Part shown: piece after piece, positions 1 to 9,524 of the stretch
Position numbering within the stretch: position 1 is the stretch's first letter
Layout: every line of letters starts with the position of its first letter
DNA from: Clostridia bacterium
GTDB taxonomy: Bacteria > Bacillota > Clostridia > RGIG6154
Assembly: GCA_017410375.1 (NCBI GenBank)
Contig: JAFQQW010000055.1
Coordinates: 1-53,123, forward strand
Length of the DNA: 53,123 nt
Direction of reading: 5' to 3'
Program-made: the position numbers and the translations under genes
The notes under the pieces: model-generated
Database searches by the model: none
What the model was told of the DNA's origin: nothing
Seen by the model: only the letters and a program-made list of their open reading frames with translations

Positions 1-22
1 AGCAAAAACGCATTTATCAAAA

Positions 23-50
23 GAAAACGCGCAAAATTTTGCGTGTTTTC
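23..50 (-). terminator. Hairpin downstream of the XRE regulator gene
   Basis: A 14-bp near-perfect inverted repeat (GAAAACGCGCAAAA against its complement, with one G-T pair) lies about 90 bp past the stop codon of the minus-strand regulator gene. The minus-strand side is followed by a T-rich run, so it fits an intrinsic terminator. The stretch from 51 to 140 shows no gene. Confidence 0.5.
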
Positions 51-140
51 TTCATTTTGTGTCTTTCTCGTGCGTTTGCACAAACTTTGTTCGCCTTTAT
101 ACTCGCGTTTTTGCGATCCGGACTTTTTTTACATTCCCTT

Positions 141-497
141 TCATTCTAATTCATCTAATTCCTGCATCAGTCGTTCCAGAATCTCTTTGCGTTTTTCTTC
201 GGGCACGTCCGAAAGGCGTCTTGCCGCAAAAAGCACATCCTCCGGGAAGTACTCTTTCCCCTCAAGCGGATACTTATCTTCGCTTTCCCCTAAGACCCAT
301 GCAGGATTTACACCCAGACAGGCACAAATGGATTCCACCACCGGACGTTTGATGACTACAATACCGCCCACCTCGTAACGCTGAATTGTAGAACGGTCAA
401 CCCCAACAAACTGTGCTACCTGTTGCAAGGTATATCCTTTGTTGGAACGGCTTTCTTTTAATCGGATGCCAATTTCCCGGTTGGTTGTTTTTCGCAT
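141..497 (-). CDS. XRE-family helix-turn-helix transcriptional regulator
   Basis: A cytoplasmic DNA-binding protein of about 118 residues. Residues 5-60 form a Cro/C1-type helix-turn-helix, with the typical IGIRLKESRSNKGYTLQQVA start and a DRSTIQRYEVGG recognition segment; this is usually followed, as here, by a motif of the LGVNPAWVLGE type. The C-terminal 45 residues are charged and helical and could mediate dimerisation. I chose the ATG at 497 because AGGA lies about 10 bases upstream; a GTG at 506 in the same frame would put AGGA almost against the start codon. The gene lies 49 bp after the SLH gene on the same strand. Its target is unknown. The family is clear; the role in phage, stress or cell-surface control cannot be told from the sequence. 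Confidence 0.85.
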   Translation of the reverse strand: MRKTTNREIGIRLKESRSNKGYTLQQVAQFVGVDRSTIQRYEVGGIVVIKRPVVESICACLGVNPAWVLGESEDKYPLEGKEYFPEDVLFAARRLSDVPEEKRKEILERLMQELDELE

Positions 498-518
498 AGA
501 ACTCACTTCCTATAGTTT

Positions 519-538
519 GAGGGCGGTTTCCCGCCCTC
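519..538. other. GC-rich stem-loop between SLH gene and XRE gene
   Basis: A perfect 8-bp stem (GAGGGCGG against CCGCCCTC) with a four-base loop lies between the stop of the SLH gene and the start of the XRE gene. There is no T-run on the minus-strand side, so it is probably an mRNA 3'-end or processing hairpin of the SLH transcript rather than a full terminator. Confidence 0.5.
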
Positions 539-545
539 TTTGATT

Positions 546-3254
546 TTACTCTACAATGATATAAACGAAACGCAGATTGGTCGTATTTGCATAAATCATA
601 ACCTTAGACGCACCTGCACCCGAATCAATCCAGTCCATGATGTATTCCTTGGTTGCTTCGGTGTTCAATCTCTTAGCTTCGGATTCTTTCTTGTCATACA
701 CAAAGAATTTTGTACCCGAACTGAAATTGATGGTGTATCGTGTGATTTCGTCGTTGATATTGCCTTCCAGATCCACTAAATCGCCATTTTCATTTACAGT
801 GCCAAGCGAAATAACGAAACGTTCTTCGTCACGGCTGTACACCGTACCGCAGATGCTGAGCTGTGTTGCGTTGGTTGCGGTTGTAACCGTTCCTTCTGTA
901 TAGTAGCGCTTGCCTGCCGCCTTGGAAGGATACAACAAGGTAAAGGATTCATCCTCCGGGTCAAAGATACGGTAAATGTCTTCGATAACGCCCTTGTTGT
1001 TCTGCTTGTAGCGAACAATATCACCAATCTTTGCACCGCTGCTGTTAAATACAGCACGGTTCTTGGTCTGACGGGTTACCTCTTTACCGTTTAAGATAAA
1101 CTTCAGCTCATAAACGTTTGTTCCTTCGCTGTTTTGTACAATATATGCATCGGTCAGCAACGCAGGATAGCTTGTTGTACTTACCGCCGCAGACCCATAC
1201 ACCAGGAGGTAATCTGCAACACCGGTAGCAGATACATCATACGCCTCAATATTGTATTTTCCGAGGTTAGAAAGTCTGCTGTAGGTTGCCACCACATAAT
1301 CTTCCGTGTTGCCACGGTCAGACGGAATCAAAATAACCTTTGACGTGTTGGTGCTTAAGGAAAGGTTCATATCCTTAAAGCTTCGGGTCGAACTCTGGTA
1401 TACCGCATCTTTGGTATAGCCCTTGCCCAGAACCAGCTCGCGGGCTTTGTCGCCATTTTCCACCATTGTATAGATTGCACTTACAACACTTCCGCTCAGT
1501 TCATATTTAATTAACTGGGAGGTTTCTGTACCTTTGGCATTTTCATCCTTGTTGGTGAGGTCACAGGTATCCTTTAACTCGTCTTCAATTTCATCCCAGT
1601 CATAACGGACACCGTTGATAGTCATGTTTTTGTCACAGTCGTAAATGCCGATTTTACCATCTAAGGTCAGCATTTTAATCTGTGTTTTTTCTGCATCTTC
1701 ATCAGGTCCTACTGCAATCAGGTAACCAACCTTTGCATTCAGCTCTGCACGAACCGAATACAGAATCTGGTTTTCTTCACTCAGATATACAGTTGCCTTA
1801 TCCCCTACCTGTAATGCTTCTGCAGGTGTTTTGCTCATGTATTCCACATAATCACTGCAGGCTTCATATGATTTGCCGGCTACATAATACACCTCGCCAT
1901 TTTCGGCAATTCTGGAAACTTCGCCGGTCTTTGTTGCGGTTACAATTGTTACTGTAATATTATTATCGTTTTCTGCAATCAGCAAAACATCTTCTTTTTT
2001 GATTGCGGAGAATTCTACTTCAGATTTGTTTTTATAGAACTTAACCTTAACCACATCCGGATTGAGCACAATCTTTTCGCTTGTGTTATATTTATTGGTT
2101 ACGGTTTTATTCAGAGAATCCAGTGCATTTACAACCACCACGCGGGTATCTTTGATTTCGATTAAGTCAATCACTTCATCATCATCACAGTCAATCATAC
2201 GAACCACACCGGTGTTGGGTTTGGAAATTCTGTCAAGATCGGTTGCAAGACCGTTATAAAGGAATACGGTTTGTCCGTTAAATGCAAGATACGAGGTTTT
2301 GGACGCATCCTCATTTTCCAGATAAGTAATACCGTTTTCGTCCAGGTCTTCCACCAAATCTCTGTGCACTTCATAAACAACGTTACGGTCGGACGGAGTG
2401 AAAGAAATCAAGATCTTTACATTGTTTTTAAGCTTGTAATAGAATTCACCGAAATAACCGAAGTATTTTTTTGCATCAGTTTCGCCCGCTGCATGAATTT
2501 CACCGTCAATTTCCACTTCGGTTGCACCGATACGTTTGCCGGTATGGGTAAATGCCTTGCCTGCAATACCGGTTACAACACCTTCATCTTTCACATAACC
2601 AAGCTTATCGGTTAAAATGTTATGACCGGGACGTACCTGATAATCGGTTTCGTTTACTTTTTCCATCAGGTCTACTTCCAGACAGTTGTATACAAGCTGT
2701 GCCACAATACCGCGGGGCGCGTTTTCACTGTAAGCCATAACCGCATCTTTAGTAATGCCCAAATCATTTGCCACTACCAGATAACCTGCAGGCCAGCCGC
2801 CGTTTTCGATGGCGCTGCTTTCATAACCCAATGCGCAAACAAGCATTTTTACAACCTGTTCATAAGTTACAGGATTATAAGGACCAAAGGTACCGTCGCC
2901 ATAGCCTGCGATAATGCCCATGTCATAGGCAACCTTAGTCGCATTTAAAATCCATTCATCACAGCTTTCGGGTGTAACATCTGTAAAGGGCAGATTATTC
3001 AAATCTGCTTTCAAATCGCTGACACCTAAAATTCTGGTTACGATAACGCTGAATTCCGCACGGGAAATCTCGTGGTTCGGACGGAATGCACCCGTACCTG
3101 CGTCACCTAAAATAATGCCGAAATCCGAAAGGACATCAATTGCTTCATAATATTCATGCGTTTCAAAAACATCGGTAAAGCTTGCGCCCATAGCCGATAT
3201 GCCACATGAAAACAGCAAAGACAGACAAAGAAGTATACAAAACAGTCTCTTCAT
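546..3254 (-). CDS. SLH-domain surface (S-layer-anchored) protein
   Basis: A 902-residue exported protein. Residues 1-24 are a Sec signal peptide with a probable cleavage after AMGA. Three S-layer-homology repeats follow, at about 26-75, 90-143 and 155-197. The first two begin with FTDV and carry GTGAFRPN and GDGTFGPY motifs; the third is degenerate. SLH triplets bind pyruvylated cell-wall polysaccharide, so the protein should sit on the outer face of the wall. The remaining 700 residues look beta-rich and contain no motif I recognise, so the surface function is unknown. The ATG at 3254 has a GAGGG ribosome site and a good sigma-A promoter upstream. The gene appears monocistronic. Confidence 0.85.
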   Translation of the reverse strand: MKRLFCILLCLSLLFSCGISAMGASFTDVFETHEYYEAIDVLSDFGIILGDAGTGAFRPNHEISRAEFSVIVTRILGVSDLKADLNNLPFTDVTPESCDEWILNATKVAYDMGIIAGYGDGTFGPYNPVTYEQVVKMLVCALGYESSAIENGGWPAGYLVVANDLGITKDAVMAYSENAPRGIVAQLVYNCLEVDLMEKVNETDYQVRPGHNILTDKLGYVKDEGVVTGIAGKAFTHTGKRIGATEVEIDGEIHAAGETDAKKYFGYFGEFYYKLKNNVKILISFTPSDRNVVYEVHRDLVEDLDENGITYLENEDASKTSYLAFNGQTVFLYNGLATDLDRISKPNTGVVRMIDCDDDEVIDLIEIKDTRVVVVNALDSLNKTVTNKYNTSEKIVLNPDVVKVKFYKNKSEVEFSAIKKEDVLLIAENDNNITVTIVTATKTGEVSRIAENGEVYYVAGKSYEACSDYVEYMSKTPAEALQVGDKATVYLSEENQILYSVRAELNAKVGYLIAVGPDEDAEKTQIKMLTLDGKIGIYDCDKNMTINGVRYDWDEIEDELKDTCDLTNKDENAKGTETSQLIKYELSGSVVSAIYTMVENGDKARELVLGKGYTKDAVYQSSTRSFKDMNLSLSTNTSKVILIPSDRGNTEDYVVATYSRLSNLGKYNIEAYDVSATGVADYLLVYGSAAVSTTSYPALLTDAYIVQNSEGTNVYELKFILNGKEVTRQTKNRAVFNSSGAKIGDIVRYKQNNKGVIEDIYRIFDPEDESFTLLYPSKAAGKRYYTEGTVTTATNATQLSICGTVYSRDEERFVISLGTVNENGDLVDLEGNINDEITRYTINFSSGTKFFVYDKKESEAKRLNTEATKEYIMDWIDSGAGASKVMIYANTTNLRFVYIIVE

Positions 3255-3293
3255 GCTAAAACCCTCTTTCTTTTAAAAATTTTGTCTCTTTAT

Positions 3294-3322
3294 ATTCTAA
3301 CACAAAAGCTATGTAAAGTCAA
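3294..3322 (-). promoter_or_regulatory. Sigma-A promoter of the SLH gene
   Basis: On the minus strand TTGACT and TAGAAT are separated by exactly 17 bp, ending about 40 bp before the start codon of the SLH gene. Confidence 0.75.
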
Positions 3323-3330
3323 TAAAAATA

Positions 3331-3350
3331 TGCACCCCTTACGGGGTGCA
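3331..3350 (-). terminator. Terminator of the DUF378 gene
   Basis: A perfect 8-bp stem TGCACCCC/GGGGTGCA with a four-base loop is followed on the minus strand by TATTTTTATT. It lies 7 bp after the DUF378 stop codon, just upstream of the SLH promoter. Confidence 0.8.
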
Positions 3351-3357
3351 CATTTTC

Positions 3358-3567
3358 TCATTTCATGGATTCTTCGTGTCCTGTACGGTCCCGGAACAAA
3401 AGGGTAATGCTCCAGATGCCCGCGATACCCACAAGGGTGTAAATGATACGGCTGATGACAGAAAACTGACCGCCGAAGATGGTTGCCACCACGTCAATAC
3501 CAAAAAGCCCGATTGCGCCCCAGTTGAGTGCGCCGATGATGACTAAAATAAGAGAAATTGTATCCAT
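3358..3567 (-). CDS. DUF378 family small membrane protein
   Basis: A 69-residue protein with two transmembrane helices, at about residues 4-25 and 36-57. It carries the family signature ALNWGAIGLFGIDVV in the first helix and loop and a GIAGIW motif in the second. The length matches the family (B. subtilis YuzA type). The function is unknown; the proteins are integral to the cytoplasmic membrane. The ATG at 3567 follows a good AAGGAG site. The gene is divergent from the kinase-like gene at 3705, and each has its own terminator. Confidence 0.85.
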   Translation of the reverse strand: MDTISLILVIIGALNWGAIGLFGIDVVATIFGGQFSVISRIIYTLVGIAGIWSITLLFRDRTGHEESMK

Positions 3568-3633
3568 GGTATATAACTCCTTTCCTATTCGGTAACAGTA
3601 TAACCAAAAAATTTAAAAAAAATGCATTGCCCA

Positions 3634-3662
3634 TTGAAATTTTTTAAAATTTATGTTATACT
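3634..3662 (+). promoter_or_regulatory. Promoter of the cytidylate-kinase-like gene
   Basis: TTGAAA and TATACT with a 17-bp AT-rich spacer lie 42 bp before the ATG at 3705, consistent with a sigma-A promoter. Confidence 0.75.
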
Positions 3663-3704
3663 GGAATCAGAAAGATAAGAATATATAAAAAGGAGGCAAC
3701 AAAT

Positions 3705-4313
3705 ATGGTAATCACCATCAGCAGACAGTTTGGTACAGGCGGTATCGAAATCGGCAAGAAATTAGCAGAGATGTTAGGTTACGATTATTATGACAAGGAA
3801 ATTATCGAAATGGCATCCGAAAAAAGCGGCATCAGCGAAGAAATGTTTGAGAGAGCGGAAAAGGAGCATAACAGTTTTCTGTATTCCCTGGCAACCGCAA
3901 ATTATGCAGGGTATACCACATCTATTTTCAATGCAGATATTTCCAATTCGGACAATTTGTTTGTGATTCAGTCAAACGTAATCCGTGAAGTGGCTAAAAA
4001 AGGCAATTGCGTTATTGTTGGTCGCTGCGGCAATCAGGTTCTGGCAGAAGAACCGCATGTTTTAAAGGTGTACTTACATGCCGACAAGGAATACCGTATT
4101 AACCGCGTTATGTCCAATTTAAATATCGGCAGAAAAGAAGCTGAAACCCTTGTGAAAAAGACCGATAAGAAGAGAGCATCTTACTACAACTTCTTTACAA
4201 GCGGTACCTGGGGCAGCGCAAGCGAATACGATGTTTGCTTAAATGCTTCGGTAGTGGGCTTGGACGGCACTGCAGATGTCATCCGCGTACTGGCTGAAAA
4301 ATTAGTAAAATAA
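3705..4313 (+). CDS. Cytidylate kinase-like family protein
   Basis: A 202-residue cytoplasmic P-loop protein of the cytidylate-kinase-2 (AAA_26) family. The nucleotide-binding start reads ISRQFGTGGIEIGKKLAE, the degenerate P-loop typical of this family, followed by YDYYDKEII. A VIVGRCGNQ segment near residue 105 and the lid-like region with KKTDKKRASYYNFF complete the pattern. Members resemble CMP kinase but lack the full Cmk substrate domain, and their substrate is not established. The ATG is preceded by AAAGGAGG at good spacing. The gene is monocistronic, with its own promoter and terminator. The family is sure; the reaction is not. Confidence 0.85.
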   Translation: MVITISRQFGTGGIEIGKKLAEMLGYDYYDKEIIEMASEKSGISEEMFERAEKEHNSFLYSLATANYAGYTTSIFNADISNSDNLFVIQSNVIREVAKKGNCVIVGRCGNQVLAEEPHVLKVYLHADKEYRINRVMSNLNIGRKEAETLVKKTDKKRASYYNFFTSGTWGSASEYDVCLNASVVGLDGTADVIRVLAEKLVK

Positions 4314-4317
4314 ACTA

Positions 4318-4345
4318 AAAAAAGAGCCGATAAGGCTCTTTTTTT
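4318..4345 (+). terminator. Terminator of the cytidylate-kinase-like gene
   Basis: A stem AAAGAGCC/GGCTCTTT with a five-base loop is followed by a run of seven T, just after the stop codon. The flanking A-run makes it potentially bidirectional. Confidence 0.85.
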
Positions 4346-4360
4346 CTATTTCTGTTTTTT

Positions 4361-4387
4361 AAAAAAGAGGCCATAAGCCTCTTTTTT
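4361..4387 (-). terminator. Terminator of the V-ATPase operon
   Basis: An inverted repeat GAGGC/GCCTC flanked by A-run and T-run sits directly at the stop of the last V-ATPase gene, giving a U-tract on the minus-strand transcript. With the hairpin at 4318 it forms a convergent pair. Confidence 0.8.
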
Positions 4388-5036
4388 ATTTTGCTTGTAA
4401 ATTCTGTTCAATCATCATGTCCTTGATTTTCATCAGTCTGGTGGTGCTGGAGCGCTCGTTTTCGTCCAGCTTCATGACGATATAGCGGATGGTGTCTTGT
4501 GTATCGGGAATTAAGACGTGCTCTAAGGCGTTTACGCGACGGCGCGTCTTTTCAATTTCTGCCGCCAAGAGTTGTGCTGCATTTTCCTGCTGAGCAAGGC
4601 GCAACATATCAGGTAAGATTTCGGCTAAAGTCAGAACGCCTGCGTCTAAGTCGCCGTTGGTATAGGCATAGCCGTAAGAGAAAATGTCATGGGGGTTATC
4701 GGTTTTGGTTTTGGTATTAAAAACCGGCACATCCACGCTCATGATATTCTTTTCGGAAACGGTAACCTCTACCCCTTGCTTTGGCAAAAGCAGGGCAGTT
4801 TGCAAAACCTCTTTGGACATGACGGATTGCGCCATAATCAAAGAGCGGTTTGCCTTTTCAATCGCCTGCTCCACCTTTTCGCGCAAGATTTTATTTTCCC
4901 GCACAATATCCAAAAACTGACGCATCAGCTCATCCCGCTTATCTTTTAAAAGCTTATGACCGCGTGTCGCCACGGCAAGCTTCTTTTTAAGCTTACTCAG
5001 CTCCATACGGGTGGGATTCACAGATAAAATTGCCAC
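4386..5036 (-). CDS. ntpD: V-type ATP synthase subunit D
   Basis: A 216-residue subunit D, the central rotor stalk of the V1 sector, which couples ATP hydrolysis in A3B3 to rotation of the K ring. The N-terminus, NPTRMELSKLKKKLAVATRG, is the family signature; the long N- and C-terminal helices form the coiled-coil shaft. The start is GTG at 5036, with an optimal AGGAGGTG site nine bases upstream. It is the last gene of the nine-gene operon, 17 bp after subunit B, and is followed by a terminator. Its length is normal for the family. Confidence 0.93.
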   Translation of the reverse strand: MAILSVNPTRMELSKLKKKLAVATRGHKLLKDKRDELMRQFLDIVRENKILREKVEQAIEKANRSLIMAQSVMSKEVLQTALLLPKQGVEVTVSEKNIMSVDVPVFNTKTKTDNPHDIFSYGYAYTNGDLDAGVLTLAEILPDMLRLAQQENAAQLLAAEIEKTRRRVNALEHVLIPDTQDTIRYIVMKLDENERSSTTRLMKIKDMMIEQNLQAK

Positions 5037-5053
5037 GGCTTACACCTCCTGCG

Positions 5054-6424
5054 TTAGTTTTTGTAATACTTTTCAATAAATTCGTCTTTAATACGTTTCA
5101 GTTCCGATTTCGGCAGAATGGAAAGCAATTCCCAGCCGATTTCCAAGGTTTCTTCAATGCCTCGGTCGTTGTCATAGCCCTGGGACACGTATTTTTCTTC
5201 AAAAGCTTCGGCAAACTGCGCATACAGCTTATCAATATCCGAAAGAGCTGCTTCGCCCAGGATTGCCATCAGTTCTTTGGCTTCCTTACCTCTTGCGTAT
5301 GCCGCAAACAGCTGATTCATGGTGTTTGCATGGTCTGCACGGGTCTTGCCCTCACCGATACCCTTATCTTTAAGACGGGAAAGCGACGGCAAAACATCCA
5401 CGGGAGGCATGATGTTTTTACGGTACAGCTCACGGGACAGAATAATCTGACCTTCTGTGATGTAGCCGGTAAGGTCAGGAATCGGATGAGTCTTATCATC
5501 TTCCGGCATGGTTAAAATCGGAATTAAGGTGATAGAGCCGTCTTTTCCTTTCAGTCTGCCTGCGCGTTCGTACATTGCCGCAAGGTCTGTGTACATATAA
5601 CCGGGGTAACCGCGACGACCCGGCACTTCTTTTCTTGCCGCGGACACTTCACGCAAGGCGTCTGCATAGTTTGTGATATCGGTAATGATAACCAGAACGT
5701 GCATCCCCTTTTCGAAAGCCAAAAATTCTGCGGCAGTAAGCGCCATTTTCGGAGTTGCGATACGTTCGATAGCCGGGTCGTTTGCAAGGTTTACAAACAG
5801 CACCGTTCTGTCGATTGCACCGGTTCTTGTAAATTCTTCTTTAAAGTAATTTGCTTCTTCAAAGGTGATACCTACAGCCGCAAATACTACTGCAAAGCTT
5901 TCATCCTTACCGAGCACCTTTGCCTGACGGGCAATCTGTGCCGCTAAATTTGCGTGCGGCAAACCCGAACCCGAGAAGATAGGCAGTTTCTGCCCTCTAA
6001 CTAAGGTGTTCAAGCCATCAATTGCCGAAACACCCGTCTGAATGAATTCGGAGGGGTAATTTCTTGCGGCAGGGTTCATGGGCACACCGTTGATGTCTAC
6101 GCGCTGTTCGGGGATAATTTCGGGACCGCCGTCAATGGGGTTTCCGAGACCATCAAACATACGGCCTAACATATCTTCGGATACGCCAAGCTCGATACCG
6201 CGTCCTAAAAAGCGTACTTTTGAATTGGAAAGGTTGATTCCTGCGCTGTTTTCAAACAACTGCACCAATGCGTTGGTACCGTTGATTTCCAGCACTCTGC
6301 AACGACGGATTTCACCGCTTTCCAGCTCGATTTCACCAAGCTCATTATAGGTTGCCTGTTCTACATCTTGCACCAGCATCAAAGGACCTGCAACCTCTTT
6401 TATGGTACGATATTCTTTTGCCAT
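5054..6424 (-). CDS. ntpB: V-type ATP synthase subunit B
   Basis: A 456-residue non-catalytic B subunit of the V1 head. It carries the family motifs [18 protein letters not shown] (in place of a functional Walker A), [15 protein letters not shown], and a conserved [15 protein letters not shown] segment. It alternates with subunit A in the A3B3 hexamer. It starts 4 bp after the stop of subunit A, so translation is probably coupled. Its length is typical. Confidence 0.95.
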   Translation of the reverse strand: MAKEYRTIKEVAGPLMLVQDVEQATYNELGEIELESGEIRRCRVLEINGTNALVQLFENSAGINLSNSKVRFLGRGIELGVSEDMLGRMFDGLGNPIDGGPEIIPEQRVDINGVPMNPAARNYPSEFIQTGVSAIDGLNTLVRGQKLPIFSGSGLPHANLAAQIARQAKVLGKDESFAVVFAAVGITFEEANYFKEEFTRTGAIDRTVLFVNLANDPAIERIATPKMALTAAEFLAFEKGMHVLVIITDITNYADALREVSAARKEVPGRRGYPGYMYTDLAAMYERAGRLKGKDGSITLIPILTMPEDDKTHPIPDLTGYITEGQIILSRELYRKNIMPPVDVLPSLSRLKDKGIGEGKTRADHANTMNQLFAAYARGKEAKELMAILGEAALSDIDKLYAQFAEAFEEKYVSQGYDNDRGIEETLEIGWELLSILPKSELKRIKDEFIEKYYKN

Positions 6425-6428
6425 GGGT

Positions 6429-8192
6429 TTAGTCCTCCTTTACTGCTGCCTGTTCGAGCTGAACATCCAATGCATGCAGAATTTCTTCAAATGCATCTTT
6501 TGTTTCCTGCTCAGGCAGGTATTTGAATCTGCCGATTTGTTCGCGTGCCGGCAAAGAGAAGATTGCGTTTACCGGAACGCCGTTCTTTAATGCTTCATTG
6601 GCTTTGTCATAGTATGCCAGAACCAATTTCATCATCAGAAGCTGTTTATTTAAAGAAGTGAAGGTATCCACTTCATGGAACGCATCCTGATGCAAGAAGT
6701 CTTCACGGATAGAGCGTGCTGCTTCCAATTTGATACGGTCGGGCGCGGAAAGGGCGTCCATACCAACCAGTTTTACAATTTCGTCCAGTTCCTCTTCTTC
6801 CTGCAGGAGAAGCATCATGCGGTTTCTGCAAACCATCCAGTCGGGCGAAACCTCCTGATCAAACCAGTTCTTCATGCTGTCTAAATACAGCGAATAGGAT
6901 TTCAGCCAGTTAATTGCCGGGAAATGTCTCTTATACGCAAGGGCAGAGTCTAAGCTCCAGAACACCTTTACGATACGTAAGGTTGCCTGGGATACAGGCT
7001 CGGAAATGTCACCGCCCGGAGGGGATACTGCACCGATAACCGAAAGCTCACCGGTACGTTCTTCGCTACCTAAGGTGTACACTCTGCCTGCCCGTTCATA
7101 GAACTGTGCCAGGCGCGAACCTAAGTATGCAGGATACCCTTCTTCACCGGGCATTTCTTCCAAACGTCCGCTCATTTCGCGAAGCGCTTCTGCCCAACGG
7201 GAGGTGGAGTCACCCATAAGTGCCACAGAATAGCCCATATCTCTGAAATATTCTGCGATGGTAATACCTGTATAGATCGATGCTTCACGCGCTGCAACCG
7301 GCATGTCGGAGGTGTTGGCAATCAGCACCGTTCTTTCCATAAGCGTAAGACCTGTTTTGGGGTCTTTGATTTCGGGGAATTCGTTTAAAACGTCGGTCAT
7401 TTCGTTGCCACGTTCACCGCAACCGATGTAGACCACGATATCTGCGTCTGCCCATTTTGCCAGCTGATGCTGTACAACCGTTTTACCGCTGCCGAAAGGT
7501 CCGGGAACTGCAGCTACACCACCCTTGGAAATGGGGAAAAGTGTATCAATGACGCGCTGACCCGTAACAAGGGGCATATCGGGAGACATTTTCTGCTTAT
7601 ACGGTCTGCCGCGGCGTACCGGCCATTTCTGCATAAGGGTAAGCTCTTTTTTGCCCTTTGCGGTTTCCACCACGCAAACCGTTTCTTCTACTGTAAAATC
7701 GCCCTTTTCGATAGAAAGGATTGTACCCTCTACCCCATAGGGAACCATAATTTTCTGTACAACTGCCTGTGTTTCCTGCACCGTTCCTAAGATGTCGCCT
7801 GCAACAACCTTAGCGCCTGCAGAAAGCACCGGTACAAACGTCCATTTCTTTTCTCTGTCCAGAGAAGGTACTGAAACACCTCTGTGCAGGTTTGTACCTA
7901 CCTGCTCCATGATTTTATTTAAAGGTCTCTGGATACCGTCATAGATACCTGAAATCAGACCCGGTCCCAACTCTACCGAAAGGGGTGCACCAGTAGAAAT
8001 TACCGGTTCACCGGGGCCTAAGCCGGAGGTTTCCTCGTAAACCTGCACCGATGCCTGATCGCCGTGCATTTCAATGATTTCACCAATCAAGCCGTGCTGA
8101 CTTACCTTTACCACATCGAACATGTTTGCATCGCGCATGTTCGACGCTACAACCAACGGTCCTGAAACCTTTACGATTGTTCCGTTTGCCAT
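6429..8192 (-). CDS. ntpA: V-type ATP synthase catalytic subunit A
   Basis: A 587-residue catalytic subunit that hydrolyses or makes ATP in the V1 head. Walker A is GPFGSGKT at residues 231-238, followed by CGERGNEM and, further on, [16 protein letters not shown]. The non-homologous insertion of about 90 residues between the N-terminal barrel and the P-loop, typical of V/A-type A subunits, is present. The C-terminal helical bundle is complete. It lies 16 bp after subunit F in the operon. Confidence 0.96.
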   Translation of the reverse strand: MANGTIVKVSGPLVVASNMRDANMFDVVKVSQHGLIGEIIEMHGDQASVQVYEETSGLGPGEPVISTGAPLSVELGPGLISGIYDGIQRPLNKIMEQVGTNLHRGVSVPSLDREKKWTFVPVLSAGAKVVAGDILGTVQETQAVVQKIMVPYGVEGTILSIEKGDFTVEETVCVVETAKGKKELTLMQKWPVRRGRPYKQKMSPDMPLVTGQRVIDTLFPISKGGVAAVPGPFGSGKTVVQHQLAKWADADIVVYIGCGERGNEMTDVLNEFPEIKDPKTGLTLMERTVLIANTSDMPVAAREASIYTGITIAEYFRDMGYSVALMGDSTSRWAEALREMSGRLEEMPGEEGYPAYLGSRLAQFYERAGRVYTLGSEERTGELSVIGAVSPPGGDISEPVSQATLRIVKVFWSLDSALAYKRHFPAINWLKSYSLYLDSMKNWFDQEVSPDWMVCRNRMMLLLQEEEELDEIVKLVGMDALSAPDRIKLEAARSIREDFLHQDAFHEVDTFTSLNKQLLMMKLVLAYYDKANEALKNGVPVNAIFSLPAREQIGRFKYLPEQETKDAFEEILHALDVQLEQAAVKED

Positions 8193-8207
8193 AATCTTAC
8201 TCCATTC

Positions 8208-8537
8208 TTATTCCTGATTAAAAATAATATCCGAACCGACAGCCTGTTCCACTGCCTTCTTTACATAGCTTACACCAAAGCCCGTACTGCCTGAAACCGA
8301 CGGAATCGGAATGATTGCAGGTGTAGGCTTTGTGCGGTATTCGTCCAAAATATCCGACACCGCTTCTGCAAAGTTTTCGGTTATAAAAATCACCGTATAT
8401 TCTCTGGCAATCAACGCTTTCAGTGCATCCTCTGCTTCTTCCCCGTTTTTAACGGGTACAGGGTCAAGCCCCAGCACCTTGAATGCAGAAATACTGTCGT
8501 AATCGCCTAAAATACCGATACGTTTATTCACTGCCAT
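8208..8537 (-). CDS. V-type ATP synthase subunit F (NtpG-type)
   Basis: A 109-residue rotor subunit that binds subunit D in the central stalk. It has the Rossmann-like start RIGILGDYDSISAFKVLG, an alternating alpha/beta pattern, and the usual short length. A conserved TPAIIPIPS-like strand lies near residue 75. It sits between subunits C and A, as in other Bacillota operons. Naming differs between systems (F, or NtpG in Enterococcus), so no symbol is given. Confidence 0.9.
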   Translation of the reverse strand: MAVNKRIGILGDYDSISAFKVLGLDPVPVKNGEEAEDALKALIAREYTVIFITENFAEAVSDILDEYRTKPTPAIIPIPSVSGSTGFGVSYVKKAVEQAVGSDIIFNQE

Positions 8538-8540
8538 AGA

Positions 8541-9509
8541 CTACCCTCTCAATCTTTCCCGGATTTCCTGCTCGGAAAAGCCGTTGATTTTGCAGGATAA
8601 AATAATCCGCACCGACAAAAGCTCTGCCTGTTTCTTTAAAATGAACGCCAGAAGGGGTTCAACACCTAAGATAACGTATTTTGCCTGCTCGGTAAAAGCG
8701 GTTATCTTTTCGTCCGCGTACTTTTCAAAAGCACTGATACCCTCTTTCAACGCAGACACCGCTTCCCCGTAGTTGCAGGATTCGATGTAGCCAAAAAGCG
8801 CATCGCTGTTGCTTAAGGCATTTTCAATCAGGGCTTCCCGATTGAATGCCGAATGCTTAGAAAGGGCTTTTTCCAGAAAGCTTCTGTCCTTTTCGGTCTT
8901 TTGCGCTCTGTAAGCAATTTTGATGTCCGAAAGTGCATTTTTTAAGGTCACAAACTCTTTGATAAATGAACTTCCGCTCTCGTTTGCCGCCTGCATCATA
9001 GCATCCATTGCCGCTTTGTCCAAAGCAATATCCGAAAGCTGACTGTCCTCGGTTTCCGCAAGAAGGCTGTAGCTATACTCTGCCGCCTCTTTAAAAGGCG
9101 ATTGCAGCAACCCAAAATTCTTGGTAGAAATCGCCTGCTCAATTTGCGCTGCATCCAATGTGCCCGGCTCTAAGAACAGATGCTTGTATTCCTTTACCCC
9201 TGCAAAGGTTGCCTTAATCATCACCTTGATATTATGGAAATCGTTTTCATACATTAAAATATCAAGAGATGCACCCTTTGGCATAACCTCCCGCACCGTT
9301 TCCCAGCATAGCTGTTGCTGGGCTTTAAGCAGTTTTTCAAAATCCTGCGGTGCACAAGGCTCTGAGCCGTAGCCCTTATCTGCAAGGACACGCATAGCCT
9401 CTTCGGGTGTTTTGCACAAAATCAGGCTTTCAATATCACTTTTGTCCAAAAGCTTGTTTTCCAACGCGCGGATGTATGCAACGCCATAAGCGTAATCTGC
9501 CTGTCTCAC
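8541..9509 (-). CDS. ntpC: V-type ATP synthase subunit C
   Basis: A 322-residue, almost wholly helical subunit of the AC39 (d-subunit) family. It caps the K ring and links it to the D-F shaft. Recognisable features are the N-terminal YAYGVAYIRALENKLL, a central DIKIAYRAQKTEKDRSFLE helix and a C-terminal segment ending NGFSEQEIRERLRG. It lies 15 bp downstream of subunit E and only 3 bp before subunit F. Confidence 0.9.
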   Translation of the reverse strand: MRQADYAYGVAYIRALENKLLDKSDIESLILCKTPEEAMRVLADKGYGSEPCAPQDFEKLLKAQQQLCWETVREVMPKGASLDILMYENDFHNIKVMIKATFAGVKEYKHLFLEPGTLDAAQIEQAISTKNFGLLQSPFKEAAEYSYSLLAETEDSQLSDIALDKAAMDAMMQAANESGSSFIKEFVTLKNALSDIKIAYRAQKTEKDRSFLEKALSKHSAFNREALIENALSNSDALFGYIESCNYGEAVSALKEGISAFEKYADEKITAFTEQAKYVILGVEPLLAFILKKQAELLSVRIILSCKINGFSEQEIRERLRG

Positions 9510-9524
9510 CTTTACACCTCCGCC

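Noticed and set aside
141-506. GTG at 506 as start of the XRE regulator
   Set aside because: The AGGA site would lie only a few bases from it; ATG 497 has normal spacing.
5030-5515. 161-residue plus-strand frame in the V-ATPase operon
   Set aside because: Antisense to subunit B; no promoter or ribosome site.
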